DNA from: Utricularia gibba
Taxonomy: Eukaryota > Streptophyta > Magnoliopsida > Lamiales > Lentibulariaceae
Direction of reading: 5' to 3'
Assembly: GCA_002189035.1 (NCBI GenBank)
Contig: NEEC01000004.1
Coordinates: 4,650,001 to 4,714,000 of the forward strand
Length of the DNA stretch: 64,000 bases
Shown here one piece after another: positions 22,273-32,832 of this stretch; the stretch's first letter is position 1; each line of letters starts with the position of its first letter. The notes beneath the pieces are model-generated. The model ran no database searches, was not told where the DNA came from, and saw only the letters and a list, made by a program, of their open reading frames with translations. A program made the position numbers and the translations under genes.

Positions 22273-24882
22273 CTATGATCCATCGCCCCATGCGGAAAAA
22301 AGCGGCATTTGAGGCCTCATCTGCGTCGCCGGAATCCAGGAACTTGTGGGTGTTGTCGAAACCGGCAGAAAATTCGGCCCTATCGGGGGCTGCGGAATCG
22401 CAAATCCCAATGGATACCCATTGTTCCGATCTGGGCTCCCTTCTCTTGAGCTGCTGAAACTTGTAACCAACGACGAGGCATTCGACAAATGCCCTGTAAT
22501 TTTAACCTCAGATTCGTCGCCGCCTAGTTGATCGCCGGCGATAGCTTCAATACCCATCATCGCCGATGATGAATTTGGGAGGATGCCGAAATTTTCAGGG
22601 ACGGCCTTCTGATGATACAGAACCATTCGCCAATCGTTGTTGCTCTTCGAAGATGGGTTCAAATCTACGTTGTCGTTCGGGTAACTGGGGAGTGCGAGCG
22701 TGGGCTCGTTCGCCGTGATTCCTTCTTTACTCCGCCGCGCAGTTTCGCCGGAAAGTAGCGTATTGCTCTCCATGATGCGCTCAACGTCGTAACGGGAGAT
22801 ATCAAAATTCGTAACGGCGTTTACGCCCCGGAATTTGATTGCCGCCACGTCGTACGCCTCCGCAGCTTCTTCCTGAGTACCTAATACCATGTTCTAAGCA
22901 TCAGCAAATCTTCACTGAATGAACGAAAACACTTTCTGGGTAATCGGAATCCTTACTGAACGTCCCCAGATAAAGATCCTTGTTCCCAGCAACTCTGCCG
23001 ATTCTAGCTTGCCAACGCCCATGCTGATGATGTCTGCTAGAGAAGAAGTTGAACGCAGAGATGAGAATGAAAGTTAAAAGTGTCATTCGAGTTAAGAGTG
23101 CATTAAGACCTGGTAACTCCTCTGTAAATCGAAGCTCCCCTTGAAAAACCGCTGCTTTTCCTGCAAAAATGCAATCTTTAATATTCAAAGCTACTCTGGT
23201 TTCAAAATGGGGAAGAAGCAAACTTCAGTCACCTTCTCAGGTGGGCAACATACTCCTGTCTGCTCATGTTCTTCATTTCTTCCAGTTCTTGTTGGTAATT
23301 CTCTAGCTGAATTCATCTTACAGTGTCAGATATTTCAACCATCAACAGTAAGGAAATGCAGTAAAAGTAATCACCACTTACAGGAAAATTGATGTGAGTA
23401 GAAGGTCCCCAGTACTTCAGTGCTGCTAGATCATAAGCTCTTGCTGCTTTTTCCTCCATATCGTATCCACCTGCACTCTTCATTTGTTAGTTTACACGAA
23501 GAACGTGAAGTGAGGAGTAAAAACAGAGCATGGAAGGAAAATTTACCTAAATAAACTGGAACAAGTTCATCCATGTAGCAGGATTTGGGAGAACCAAAAG
23601 AAGCTTAGTTAGTGAATCAAAACGTGCTTAGAATGTGTGCTTTCATGGGAGGATTTTTACCTTGTCTCCCCTTTCTGCTTTGGCCTTCTTTCTTACAGCT
23701 GTTGTCCCACAGATGAGCTTCGTATCTCCCAGTCCATCTATGTCTGTATGTACATTCCAGATTTCAGATTTCAAACTAACAAAAGAACTTGTAAAAATGG
23801 AGGCTGTAAGGAAGAAAGACAAAACCTTGTGACCCCTCTGTACTGGGAAGTCCTTTGTCCAAACGTATCGATAGATTTGCGGTGAACAATCTGCTTCTGA
23901 TCAACTTTCTCGGGACCCCTTTTCTTATTCTCCAGAGCCATGCACTCAGCCATTGAAGCTTGAACATGGTGAGCGCCGCCGCCATTGACACAGCTTGATT
24001 GCGAACCAGGGCTCATAGACAAGCTCAAAGAGTGCAAATCCCCATAACCAAGAGAACCCATTGCTGCAGATTCGGAAGCGCTTGCCTCGCCACAAAGAGC
24101 CATCTTTTGGTTTTCTTGGTACCTTCTTGAAACCCAGTTTTTCATTCCGGAGATTTCATCATCAGTCATCGCTGCAGGGGGGTGAAGACTGAATTGGGAA
24201 TCCTTGGGAGCCTCTGTCTGTGAAGTTTGATACATTTCTTGCCCCGGAAAGGTGGGTAATCTGTGAATTCTTGAACCTGGATGTGATGATGCCTTGAGGT
24301 TTCCTGGTGATGATGCCCTGAAAAATCATGGCCATTGTTGGCTTGGTTTTCAGGGTTTTGTTGATAGTACATACTGTCAAGGCTGAGCGCCATTCCTCCT
24401 CTGTCAAAGTGATGGGTCCCCATCGCTATTCCACCGAAGAAATCCTCCAGTTTTGGGGTTGAATTCACCATACCTCCACAGTGAAAAACCAAACAAAAGA
24501 TCAGTATATTCACCGCCAAGGTAAAATTTTTTCCAGGTAAATCAGACAAACCTTGAGGCTGCGACCTGTTGATGGCTTCCATTAAGCACAATGAGCCATC
24601 AGATTTCAGTGGCATAACGATCAAAGGTGAGTTCATTCCAGCATTTTCACCTTCAACGCCTCCGTAGTAAATCCCTGGAAAGGCAAAGCTGGAGGAAGGG
24701 AAACTCAGAGGAACTACAGAACTACTTGAGACTTGATTCGGACAAGGCTGTTGCTGCTGCTGTTGTTGTTGTTGTTGCTGATGATGATGATGAGCTGATG
24801 CTGAAGCTTCCATGTTAGAACAACCAGAAAGCGAGAACCCCAACCAGTTATTGGTGTTGCTGTTGTTACTCTCACTACTCAT
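22273..24882 (-). CDS. ANT: AINTEGUMENTA (ANT), double-AP2 transcription factor
   Basis: Nine exons on the minus strand: 24882-24552, 24473-23826, 23743-23661, 23555-23547 (9 nt), 23470-23382, 23306-23233, 23160-23110, 23033-22957 and 22880-22273; about 656 residues after allowing one missing base. It has a polyHis/polyGln tract, the ANT-type activation motif ([15 protein letters not shown]), the euANT motif ([20 protein letters not shown]), and AP2 repeat 1 ([20 protein letters not shown]). The linker and AP2 repeat 2 follow ([20 protein letters not shown]), and the protein ends [11 protein letters not shown], close to Arabidopsis ANT (FAAWADS). It is a nuclear regulator of organ growth and ovule initiation. 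Odd: one base is missing in exon 2 near 24242-24250; both flanking frames match the family. Confidence 0.93.
23547..23555 (-). other. ANT: 9-nt microexon of ANT encoding VYL
   Basis: On the minus strand a CAG acceptor is followed by nine bases and then GTAAAT. With the flanking phases it supplies VYLG between GRQ and [12 protein letters not shown] in the first AP2 repeat. This microexon is characteristic of the AP2/ANT lineage. Confidence 0.88.
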
Positions 24883-27800
24883 GTCTCTATGAATCTTCTT
24901 GTATTCCCAACTTCAGACAGAAAAAAGAGAAAAAGGGAAGATTCTGGGCAAGTTCTCTCAAGTTGCACGAAAGCAAGTCAATCATTGGAAGGAAATAAAA
25001 TAATGATCATGTCTAAAACGCACAACACATTACACACAGAAACACCCCTCCCTCACTCACTCTCTATTTGAAATAACTCTCCCCCCTTCTCTTGGATTCT
25101 TCCCATTTCTTTTGTTTTGTAGCTGCAGACAAAGGAAAATCTTAAACGAAATCTAGTCCAAAGCAAATGTGTCTGAATCTATAGTCTCTTTCTTTTGCTT
25201 TTTTTCCCCTCTGAAAAGATTTCTAAAGAGAACAAAGCAACGTCCTTTAAACTAAACAAAAAGAATGAGTTCCAGCATACAATGCTTGGAATCCCTACTG
25301 CATTCCATTGGGATCTGCGCTCGATAAATCCATCTTTGATCCACTTTTTTTTAATTAACAAAAAAAACTTGCATTTATTTCCCAGCAGCAGCAGGCTACG
25401 CTTCCGCAGACCACAGCTATGATTCATTTTCACTTCTTCAAACAGACACACAAAGCACCCTTAGGTCCAAAGCAGGTTTCCCAATATTGCCGACGTGATA
25501 AAAACCAGTTCTTTTCTGCAGGATATTGTGAACAGCCCCCCCATCGCAGTACCCAGAGAAACTGATGCCTGTGATGCTGCAAAAACATTAACTGCACACC
25601 ATTCGTACATGGTAATGAAAAGATTAAATATTGATCCCATAATTTAATACGATTAGACAAATGCAAATGTGGGTTGTCTCAGTCCCACGTTGTCACTCCC
25701 ACCCTCCAGAACTAAACATAAGGACATCATCATCTACGTGTAATGAAGAATCCCATTACTTGTGAGCTGACCAATTCCTCTGAGAAGATATCTTAGCATA
25801 GATTTCTTCAGGGCCAGAGGACAAACTGTGTTTCTGGTTTCTGCCCACGACCAAGTACTCTACTACTAGGCCTCTCTCTACCTATCCTGCATAGCTAGCA
25901 TTTGTTTTTATTGGGGCAAAGTGTGGGCAGCGCAGGCCTAATCGAAGATGCCCCCATGAAAAGCAGAAACACAGACTTTCACCGAAACTTCCTGATCACA
26001 ATACTAATGACACTTATACGACCCTAAAACACTCCTAATATGATCTGTTTAAGGTTCATCCTTGAAGTAGGGTCAAAGTGGGTGAAGAATGTAGGAAAGG
26101 AGGGAGGAGAGGGAGGGAGGGGAAAGTTTTGTCTTTGTTTGACCAATACATATTCTCCTGTTTTCTTTTTAGGACGACAGAGGAGGAGATATCCTCCACG
26201 CCGCGCCTATGTCCAAAGGTGGTCGTTGGGGGCACTTCCCCAAACCCCCTTCCCCATCTTTGTACGTTTTTGCTGTCAACTCTTCTTTTCTTTTGTCTGT
26301 CAGCTTAACTCCGTAAACTATCCTTAAACACGTCTGTTCAGAGCAAGGAATCACTTAAAACTGGATGTTTAGACTTTCTTTTTTTGCACACAAAGGGAGG
26401 AGAGAGTGCTCCCTCTTCTTCTTCTCCATTTTTTTCCTTGCTTGCCTCCCACCAACAAATATGAGGATATGCATGCTTTATTTTAACTGAATGTCCTTCA
26501 AAAGCAACGGGCAGGTGGTGATGCGGGGGACCTCTCATTCATGTACCTACTGCCAGGCTTTACTTTTAGCCCCTCCATTTATTTGCATTTTGCTAATACT
26601 ACCCCCACTTTTGAACCCCAAATAATGATCCCCCCCAGTTGACCCAACCCAACCCTGTATTAACATTAATGACGTCATTATTTGAATTAACAATTAAATA
26701 AACCCCAGCTGCTGCTCTCCATCTCTGCAACTTCATCGGAGAGACCCGACCCGACCCGAAAAGCGACCGTCTAAAGGCAAACTACTGCTGCTCCTTTGGC
26801 TGTCACTTTGGCACAGGAATCCACTCATTCATTCCTTCAGGAAGGAACCCCATGCATCATCATCTATTCTCTGGGTGCGCGGGGCGGGGCCGGGTTTTAA
26901 GTGGTTCTTGTGATCAGACGCCATTACTGAAGGCTAAGTAAAGTGATTAGCAGCGTCACCAATGCCAATGCCAATGCCCGGCCTGACAGACAGGGCAAGG
27001 AAGAAGGAAGGGAACCCGGCACTCATTTACTCCGAGGGGGAAGTCAACGAGGATGGGGACGTCACAACTGAAATAGCAAGAGTGGAGAGGGTGCATGAGA
27101 GGTAAAGCTCTCTGCGAAACTTACCCTTTTTCGTAAAGAAAAGAAAAGATAAATAAAGACTGGTGAAGGGAGAGGAGGAAGAGGAGTTTGTTTTCACCAT
27201 TTCTACATTTCTTTTCTCAGCCATTAAAGAGGTGTTCATTTAAGAGCCAAGAAACCCATCTCTGCTTCTGAAGATTGTCAGCCTCCAAATTAAGCACCCT
27301 CCTCGTCATGTCACGATCACCGTTGGATTCTCCCAATCTCGATGCCCAGTCCGGCCGGTGCTTTCTCCCCTCCCCTCGCCCCCTTTCTTTTTTTCTTTTC
27401 AATTCAAGGGCTGGGAGTTACTGCGACGAGTGGAGTCAATCATACTTCACAACTACAGCTAACAGACACACCCATCGCCGCCCTCTCCCGTCAATTATTA
27501 CGACCTGGATCGACTTATTATATCTCTTCAATGCTTTTTCTTTAAAAAAAATATTTAAAAGTTTTTGTAATATAAATAGTGAGCAAGGAAGGAAAATTAA
27601 TTGATTTAAAAAATGACCATTATATATATGACATGTTGTGATAAAAATGATTATTTTTAATATTATTTTTTTATTTTTTGTTTTAAATATTAAAATGTGG
27701 GGATCCATGGATCTGAAGAATGGGCAGTTATCCAACGGATTTGACCCCACCCCACAAATAAAAATTAATGGGAGGAAGTCGGCTGGTGGATGGGTGAACT

Positions 27801-28613
27801 GGGCCCACGACGGTACGTATTTAATTTAATCACAAGGCCGAACTACGAGTTCAAGAGCCCAATAAGGCCCAACAAGGACTGCTGATTTGGTTTGGTTCAG
27901 GAGCTAGGGCTTGGCGTCGTGACATGAGCAGCGATGAACAACGTCGGAGAACGGACGGAATCTCCTCCTCCGCGGAGGAGGATGATCGTCCTGTACGCGT
28001 TTCTCTGATCTCCCTAGTTCCATACACATACGCACGAAGGTGTCGGTGTGGGCGGACTGAAGCCTTGTACCTCTACGCACCCACCCACCTATGACGTCCC
28101 ACCTCGCCGAAGGGTCGAGGAGAAGGGACTTATGCGAATGTTAAATTGATCACAAATGTGAGAAAGGATGAGATTAAAAGAATGATCATACAAATCTAGA
28201 ACTGAGGCTTTTTTTCCAACATGGTGGAACATACCAAGGATAATTAGAGGATGGGTCACCCCTTTCGAAGTTATACGGACGGGATGTGGAAAAAATGTAA
28301 AACTATGAAGATTGGGTTTCCAAAACGGATAATATCGTGTAAGTGTGCGCATGTCATTACACCCACCAGGTCTTCGTTGAAAGTACCCAATGAGAAGTAA
28401 CCGTGTATTTAAAACTTTTTTATCGCATGATTTTTTATAATATTCAATATTTAATTTTAAAAAAAATCATTTCCATATGAAACAGTAAAAGCCAAGAGAA
28501 TAGCGTAATGGGAAAGTTAAATGTACGTTAGAGGTAACAAATACAATGAAATAAGAAGCCACATGCCCCCTCGTTGGAAAATGGAGGATTTAAATCAGAC
28601 CGATCAACCCGGC
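24883..28613. other. Long non-coding region upstream of ANT
   Basis: About 3.7 kb between the ANT start and the next gene's 3' end. It holds CT-rich leader-like sequence (24990-25110), GC-rich patches (near 26880), and homopurine stretches. No ORF is convincing. A possible first exon at 27924 and a perfect 20-bp palindrome at 27963-27982 are listed separately. The length suits the large regulatory region expected for a developmental gene (inference). Confidence 0.5.
27924..28094 (+). other. Possible orphan first exon or short ORF (57 codons incl. stop)
   Basis: An ATG follows a promoter-like stretch with GGGCCC, AGCCCA and GGCCCA motifs (27800-27870) and the leader GCTAGGGCTTGGCG. The frame starts MSSDEQRRRTDGISSSAEED and runs to a stop near 28094. 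A GT donor-like site sits after DDRP. No downstream exon is recognised before the convergent NPH3 gene. It may be a truncated gene, a short peptide, or chance. Confidence 0.25.
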
Positions 28614-30370
28614 TTATTTAACTAACTTTGGGTTCGCAATTTTCAGGGCATCGTTCTGCAAAGGGATGCCGTCGTTCTTCTTCTTTTGCAGCCGTAATGC
28701 GATCATCAATCCCTTGATGAATCCTCTGCCGGATCTCTTCTCCTTTTCAGACGATGATTCATCGGTCATAGACGCCGGCTGTGACTTCATATCACGGTAA
28801 CTGATTGAGGAAATGGAACCTTTTTGGTTTCTTTCGATTTTTCTGCCATCGGAGATTAATCGGAAGCTCGCGGATCGGCCGGAGTCGATCCTGCTGCGCA
28901 TGGATTCGGATTCGCTCAGGAGTTTCCTCATCGTGCTTAATTCTTTCTCCAGGAGCTGTATTCGCGAATTGGTGGCGTTCATGGCGGCTTTTAGGTCAGC
29001 CACTTGACGGAGAGCCGCTTCGTGTTGGAGAATGGAGCCTAGAGTCACTGGATCCTCTTTTTTGCCCTGCTTTTTGATCTGATGGGGATCGGAGATAATG
29101 TAATGGCGGGTGTTGAGTTGTTCCATGAACATAGCTTGGAGGACAAACCTCAGAGGCATTGCTGAGTTATTCACCGCGTGCATCAGCACTCTTGGAGATA
29201 GTATGCTGCAGTCGATGTAATTACACATCTGAGTTTTCTGATCTTCGTTCACCTTCCCCATGTTTCCCTGAATTGATGAAATTAATGACAACGTGATGCT
29301 CTGAAATTGCAGGTGTAACGGAAAGGGAGGTTTACCTTCAGATGAATATCGATGATCGTGTAAAGAATATCGTGGCTTTGACCGAGGCGGCGACTTAGGG
29401 CAGATAAAATCAAATCCAATTCATCAATTGTTACCCATTTGAATCCATCTAGGCAGCTGAGATCCCTGCCTTCGCCGCCGATCGTGATGCTCCACGTCTC
29501 CAAGCATCTGCTAACTAGCGCTGCCGCCGTCTCCGCCTCCGGGAGGAGTGAGAAGCACGATTCCAGAACAATCGACGCGCACTCTCCGTTAACGTCGACT
29601 ACTCTGCGTAGGTAATTTTCCGTTTTCTGCAACAGGTTCTCGTCCCCGGAGGCCGAGATCGCGGTCATCCCCAGGATCTCCGCCGCCGTCCGTAGCGCAG
29701 CGACGTTGAACGGCGTTATGGCGAGGTCGGCGCCGTAACAGAAATCTGCCACCAACGAGAACGTCTGCGCCGTTAAATTTAACGGCGGCGCGAGCGTTAT
29801 CTCCGGGACGTCGTTAAGATGCCGTCGCAAATACTCACTCCTCGCAATCAATGGCTTCTGTAGAAAACAGAGACAAGTAAATGCAGCATCACCACCATCT
29901 GCAGTAAGTTTCAGAACCTTTTCACCTTCACATTTACTCAAAGCTTAACGATTCCTAACATTAACAAATCTCCAGTTGCCATCAAAACACTGGTGATTCT
30001 CCTCCACTAATGGCACTGAAAGTTACTCCCAATGCAGAACCAAAGAGACGAAACAAAGAACCTGATGAAGACGGAAGCATGCGTCCTGCACATAAACGTT
30101 CACTTCTTGATCCCGGGGCACCATTGGCCTGAGAGCCAAATCCTGATCCCTCATTCTTCACTCGATTGGAAAATTGAGGTCAGATTCGCACTCGAAGATG
30201 AAACAATGCAGAGAGAATCCAAGTCCCTACCTGGAGATCTGGGTGGCAGTGGAGGAGACGCTGAATTCAGGGGTGTTGATGTAGGAGGAAGACAGGTCTT
30301 CATCTTCTTCATAGATGGTTCCCATTCCAAGTACGTCCAGTTCATCCCAGCTTCTGCTTCCAATCTCCAT
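28614..30370 (-). CDS. NPH3-family BTB/POZ protein 1 (short form)
   Basis: Four exons on the minus strand: 30370-30231, 30128-30062, 29857-29336 and 29267-28614, all in phase, 460 residues. An N-terminal stretch MEIGSRSWDELDVLGMG is followed by a BTB domain (VNVYVQDACFRLHQKPLIAR, SEYLRRHL, FCYGADLAITPFNV). The NPH3 core is shorter than the usual 550-650-residue proteins but keeps the segment around NEDQKTQMCNYIDC and MPLRFVLQAMF. A coiled coil (AALRQVADLKAAM, RIQLLEKELSTMR) and a basic tail follow. NPH3 proteins are CUL3 adaptors or plasma-membrane scaffolds in phototropism and auxin transport. A frame starting at 29941 is intron read-through. The start at 30370 is chosen because it begins the conserved exon. 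Confidence 0.88.
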
Positions 30371-31203
30371 TGTTAGACTACCTCGAATCGCAGTAGTGCT
30401 GCAACGGCGGACCAGACTCTCAGGAAGAAGGGGGTGTTGGGGAAGAACCAGGAATGGAGATGTCTGCGTGGTGTTGGTGAAGGCAATTAAGGTTGGGTAG
30501 TGAGGTATAATAAATGCTTGTCGAGGAGCCTCGCTCAACCCTGGACATGGAAACTTAATTGCATGTGCCTACGGTATTTGGTATGGATTCGTATAAGTCC
30601 ACTAATGATGCTGACCAACATCCTTCCATATACGGTGGCCTCACATGGAGTCTACGCAGCAGGTACCTTGAAGCAGGCCCTAATCTGAACGCAGACGTTG
30701 ATGTGTTACCAGAATAGATCATCTCAATGGGCCTCAGGTCCAACAAAAGCCCAGCATCATCCCGTTGGAACAGGTGGCATTCCATTCCATTGGATTTAAT
30801 TAAATTCAAAATCAATCTAAAATTAATTAAATTCAAAATTTAAAAAAAAAACTTAAAATTGTATTCGGTTCGAAAAATATGAATAAAATCATATTTAAAT
30901 GTAATATTCTAATTTTTTGATGAGTAGATACAATTTTTTATTAAAGTAATTGTTGCATCTATGTTGAGATAATTTACATGTTTATTCATAATTAGACATA
31001 TTAGTTATTTTATCTTTATAAATAAAAAATAATGATAAAAAAATTATTACGCCTATGGAAAAAAATTCATTTATTTTATTTAATAATATGTATGTGCTGT
31101 GAAAAAAAGAGAATATTTTAAATCTAAAGGAGATGTTTGATAGATGAGTTAACTATTTAAGTATTTATGTATTGATAACAATGTATATTTTGTAGATTAA
31201 TTT

Positions 31204-31350
31204 AATAGTACACGAGTATTTTACAAAATTATTGTAAAACATTTCAAAGTGAGTATTTTAAAAACCACATTCTTGTTGGATTTTGTTAAATAATTCAATT
31301 TATAATGTATTTTTTTTAAACAAATCTACCAACACATATTATTATTTAAA
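31204..31350. repeat. Dispersed AT-rich repeat, copy A
   Basis: By eye, about 130 bases here match 49420-49570 in the same order: AAAATTATTGTAAAA, a CACATTCT block, GATTTTG, AATTTATAA, then ATAT-rich DNA. Identity is estimated only roughly at 70-80%. It may be a relic of a miniature transposable element. Confidence 0.45.
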
Positions 31351-31465
31351 TTAAAACTAATTTGAAACATGGAATTAAAATTCAAGTTTAATTGAAATAA
31401 CAAATAATTCAATCCAAATTGAATGAATTGAACTGAAACATCTGATTTTCTTTAAAGCACACTCG

Positions 31466-31538
31466 TGGGCCTACTGCTTAAGCCCATGGTCCAATAGATT
31501 GGGCTTCCGTTCCTCTTTTAAATGCACTAGAAACCCTA
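31466..31538 (+). promoter_or_regulatory. Site II and telo-box elements of the RPL26 promoter
   Basis: TGGGCC (31466), AGCCCA (31481) and TGGGCT (31500) are site II motifs. AAACCCTA (31531-31538) is a telo-box. This pairing is the standard signature of plant ribosomal-protein promoters, 55-130 bases upstream of the ATG. Confidence 0.7.
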
Positions 31539-31593
31539 CCAATGTGCTGCTTCACGGATCAGACGGAACCCTAGCACCAGCGGCGACGAAGAG

Positions 31594-32034
31594 ATGAAGT
31601 ACAATCCCCGAGTCACCTCTTCCCGGCGGAAGAATCGGAAGGCTCATTTCACGGCGCCGTCGAGCGTCCGCCGTGTGATTATGAGCGCGCCGCTCACCCG
31701 GGATCTCCGTACCAAGTACAATGTTAGATCGATGCCGGTGAGGAAGGACGACGAGGTGCAGGTCGTTCGGGGGACCTACAAGGGGCGTGAAGGTAAGGTT
31801 GTGCAGGTGTATCGCAAGAAGTGGGTTATCCACATCGAGCGCATCACTCGGGAGAAGGCAAATGGCTCCACCGTCAATGTCGGTATTCATCCCTCGAAGG
31901 TTGTCATCACCAAGCTCCGCCTCGACAAAGATCGTAAATCGCTCCTTGACCGCAAGGCGAAGGGACGCGCGGCAGTGGACAAGGACAAGGGTACCAAATT
32001 CACCGCTGAAGACATCATGCAGACCATCGATTAG
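31594..32034 (+). CDS. RPL26: 60S ribosomal protein L26 (uL24)
   Basis: Intronless, 146 residues, the normal eukaryotic length. It begins [19 protein letters not shown] and contains the KOW RNA-binding motif ([20 protein letters not shown]) at about residues 51-75. A basic C-terminal region ends [12 protein letters not shown]. It is a structural protein of the cytosolic large subunit near the exit tunnel. Site II and telo-box motifs immediately upstream fit coordinated ribosomal-protein expression. Plant L26 genes are commonly intronless, so this is not evidence of retroposition. Confidence 0.97.
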   Translation: MKYNPRVTSSRRKNRKAHFTAPSSVRRVIMSAPLTRDLRTKYNVRSMPVRKDDEVQVVRGTYKGREGKVVQVYRKKWVIHIERITREKANGSTVNVGIHPSKVVITKLRLDKDRKSLLDRKAKGRAAVDKDKGTKFTAEDIMQTID

Positions 32035-32832
32035 TCGATTGGTTATTCGGTCAGTTGTTTTGGATTTTCATCAAGTGCCTGTTGAACACAGTGATTACGA
32101 CTCTTGTTTCCTGAACCCTTTTGAGTTGTTACTCTATCGATTGCATTTTGAATTCTTCTACTCTAAACTCGTATCATTTCCTGTTGTCAAGCACCTGCTC
32201 CTTCGTGCATTCAATATTCGCTGTGTTCATCTTCGTTTTGCTTGCCATTGAACTCGATATAATGCCACAGCTTTCTAAACTCTATGCTGATTCCGTGCGC
32301 GATCTGGGCTGTTTAGAAATAGTCTGATGGAACGAAATCCCCCCATCTGCGGTAGGGCTTTCCATTTTGCTTCCTGTTTTCGAGATTTCCCTAACGAAGT
32401 AGAGGTTTACTGGTATCATCAGAATCCTCAGACCGGGGCTAGCCTAATTTTCTGCAGCGAGTACTTAATCTTTGGATTTCGACCATTCCCGCAGCTCGCC
32501 CTGAAGAACTGTCCTGCCTTCATTGAAGTTGCCACCGTCGCGATGGTTCGAACGTCTTTTCTGCAGGGCGGTTTTTAGCATACTTTTGAACTTGTTAATA
32601 AAGGAATTGATGAAATAACGTAGGGGGGCTGGGTTGTAGTATGATCAATTTATTCATAGAAGCTTCTAGGAAGCTTCGAAAACCCTCCCAGCACGTCACG
32701 CCCATCATCAGACTTCTTCATGGTCACCGTTTCCCACTATGACATGCTCTGAAACTTCTCGTAATGGCAATGCCGCGTACTCCGGGCATAAAGAGGCTGA
32801 ACCTTGCACCGTGGAGCTTCAAGGTTGCTGCA
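32035..32832. other. Intergenic: RPL26 3' UTR and Ca2+-ATPase leader
   Basis: No gene is visible. Before the ATPase start an upstream ATG (32731) opens a short frame overlapping the main start, which could act as a uORF if it is in the mRNA. Confidence 0.5.

Larger units (their letters stand above)
30371..31593. other. Divergent intergenic region between NPH3 gene 1 and RPL26
   Basis: About 1.2 kb. The middle (30790-31440) is AT-rich and carries one copy of a dispersed repeat (31204-31350). The last 130 bases hold the RPL26 promoter motifs. Confidence 0.55.

Noticed and set aside
29858-29941. Start codon MSKCEGEKV for NPH3 gene 1
   Set aside because: This is intron sequence; a proper CAG acceptor before KPLIARSEY and two upstream exons in phase give a complete BTB domain.
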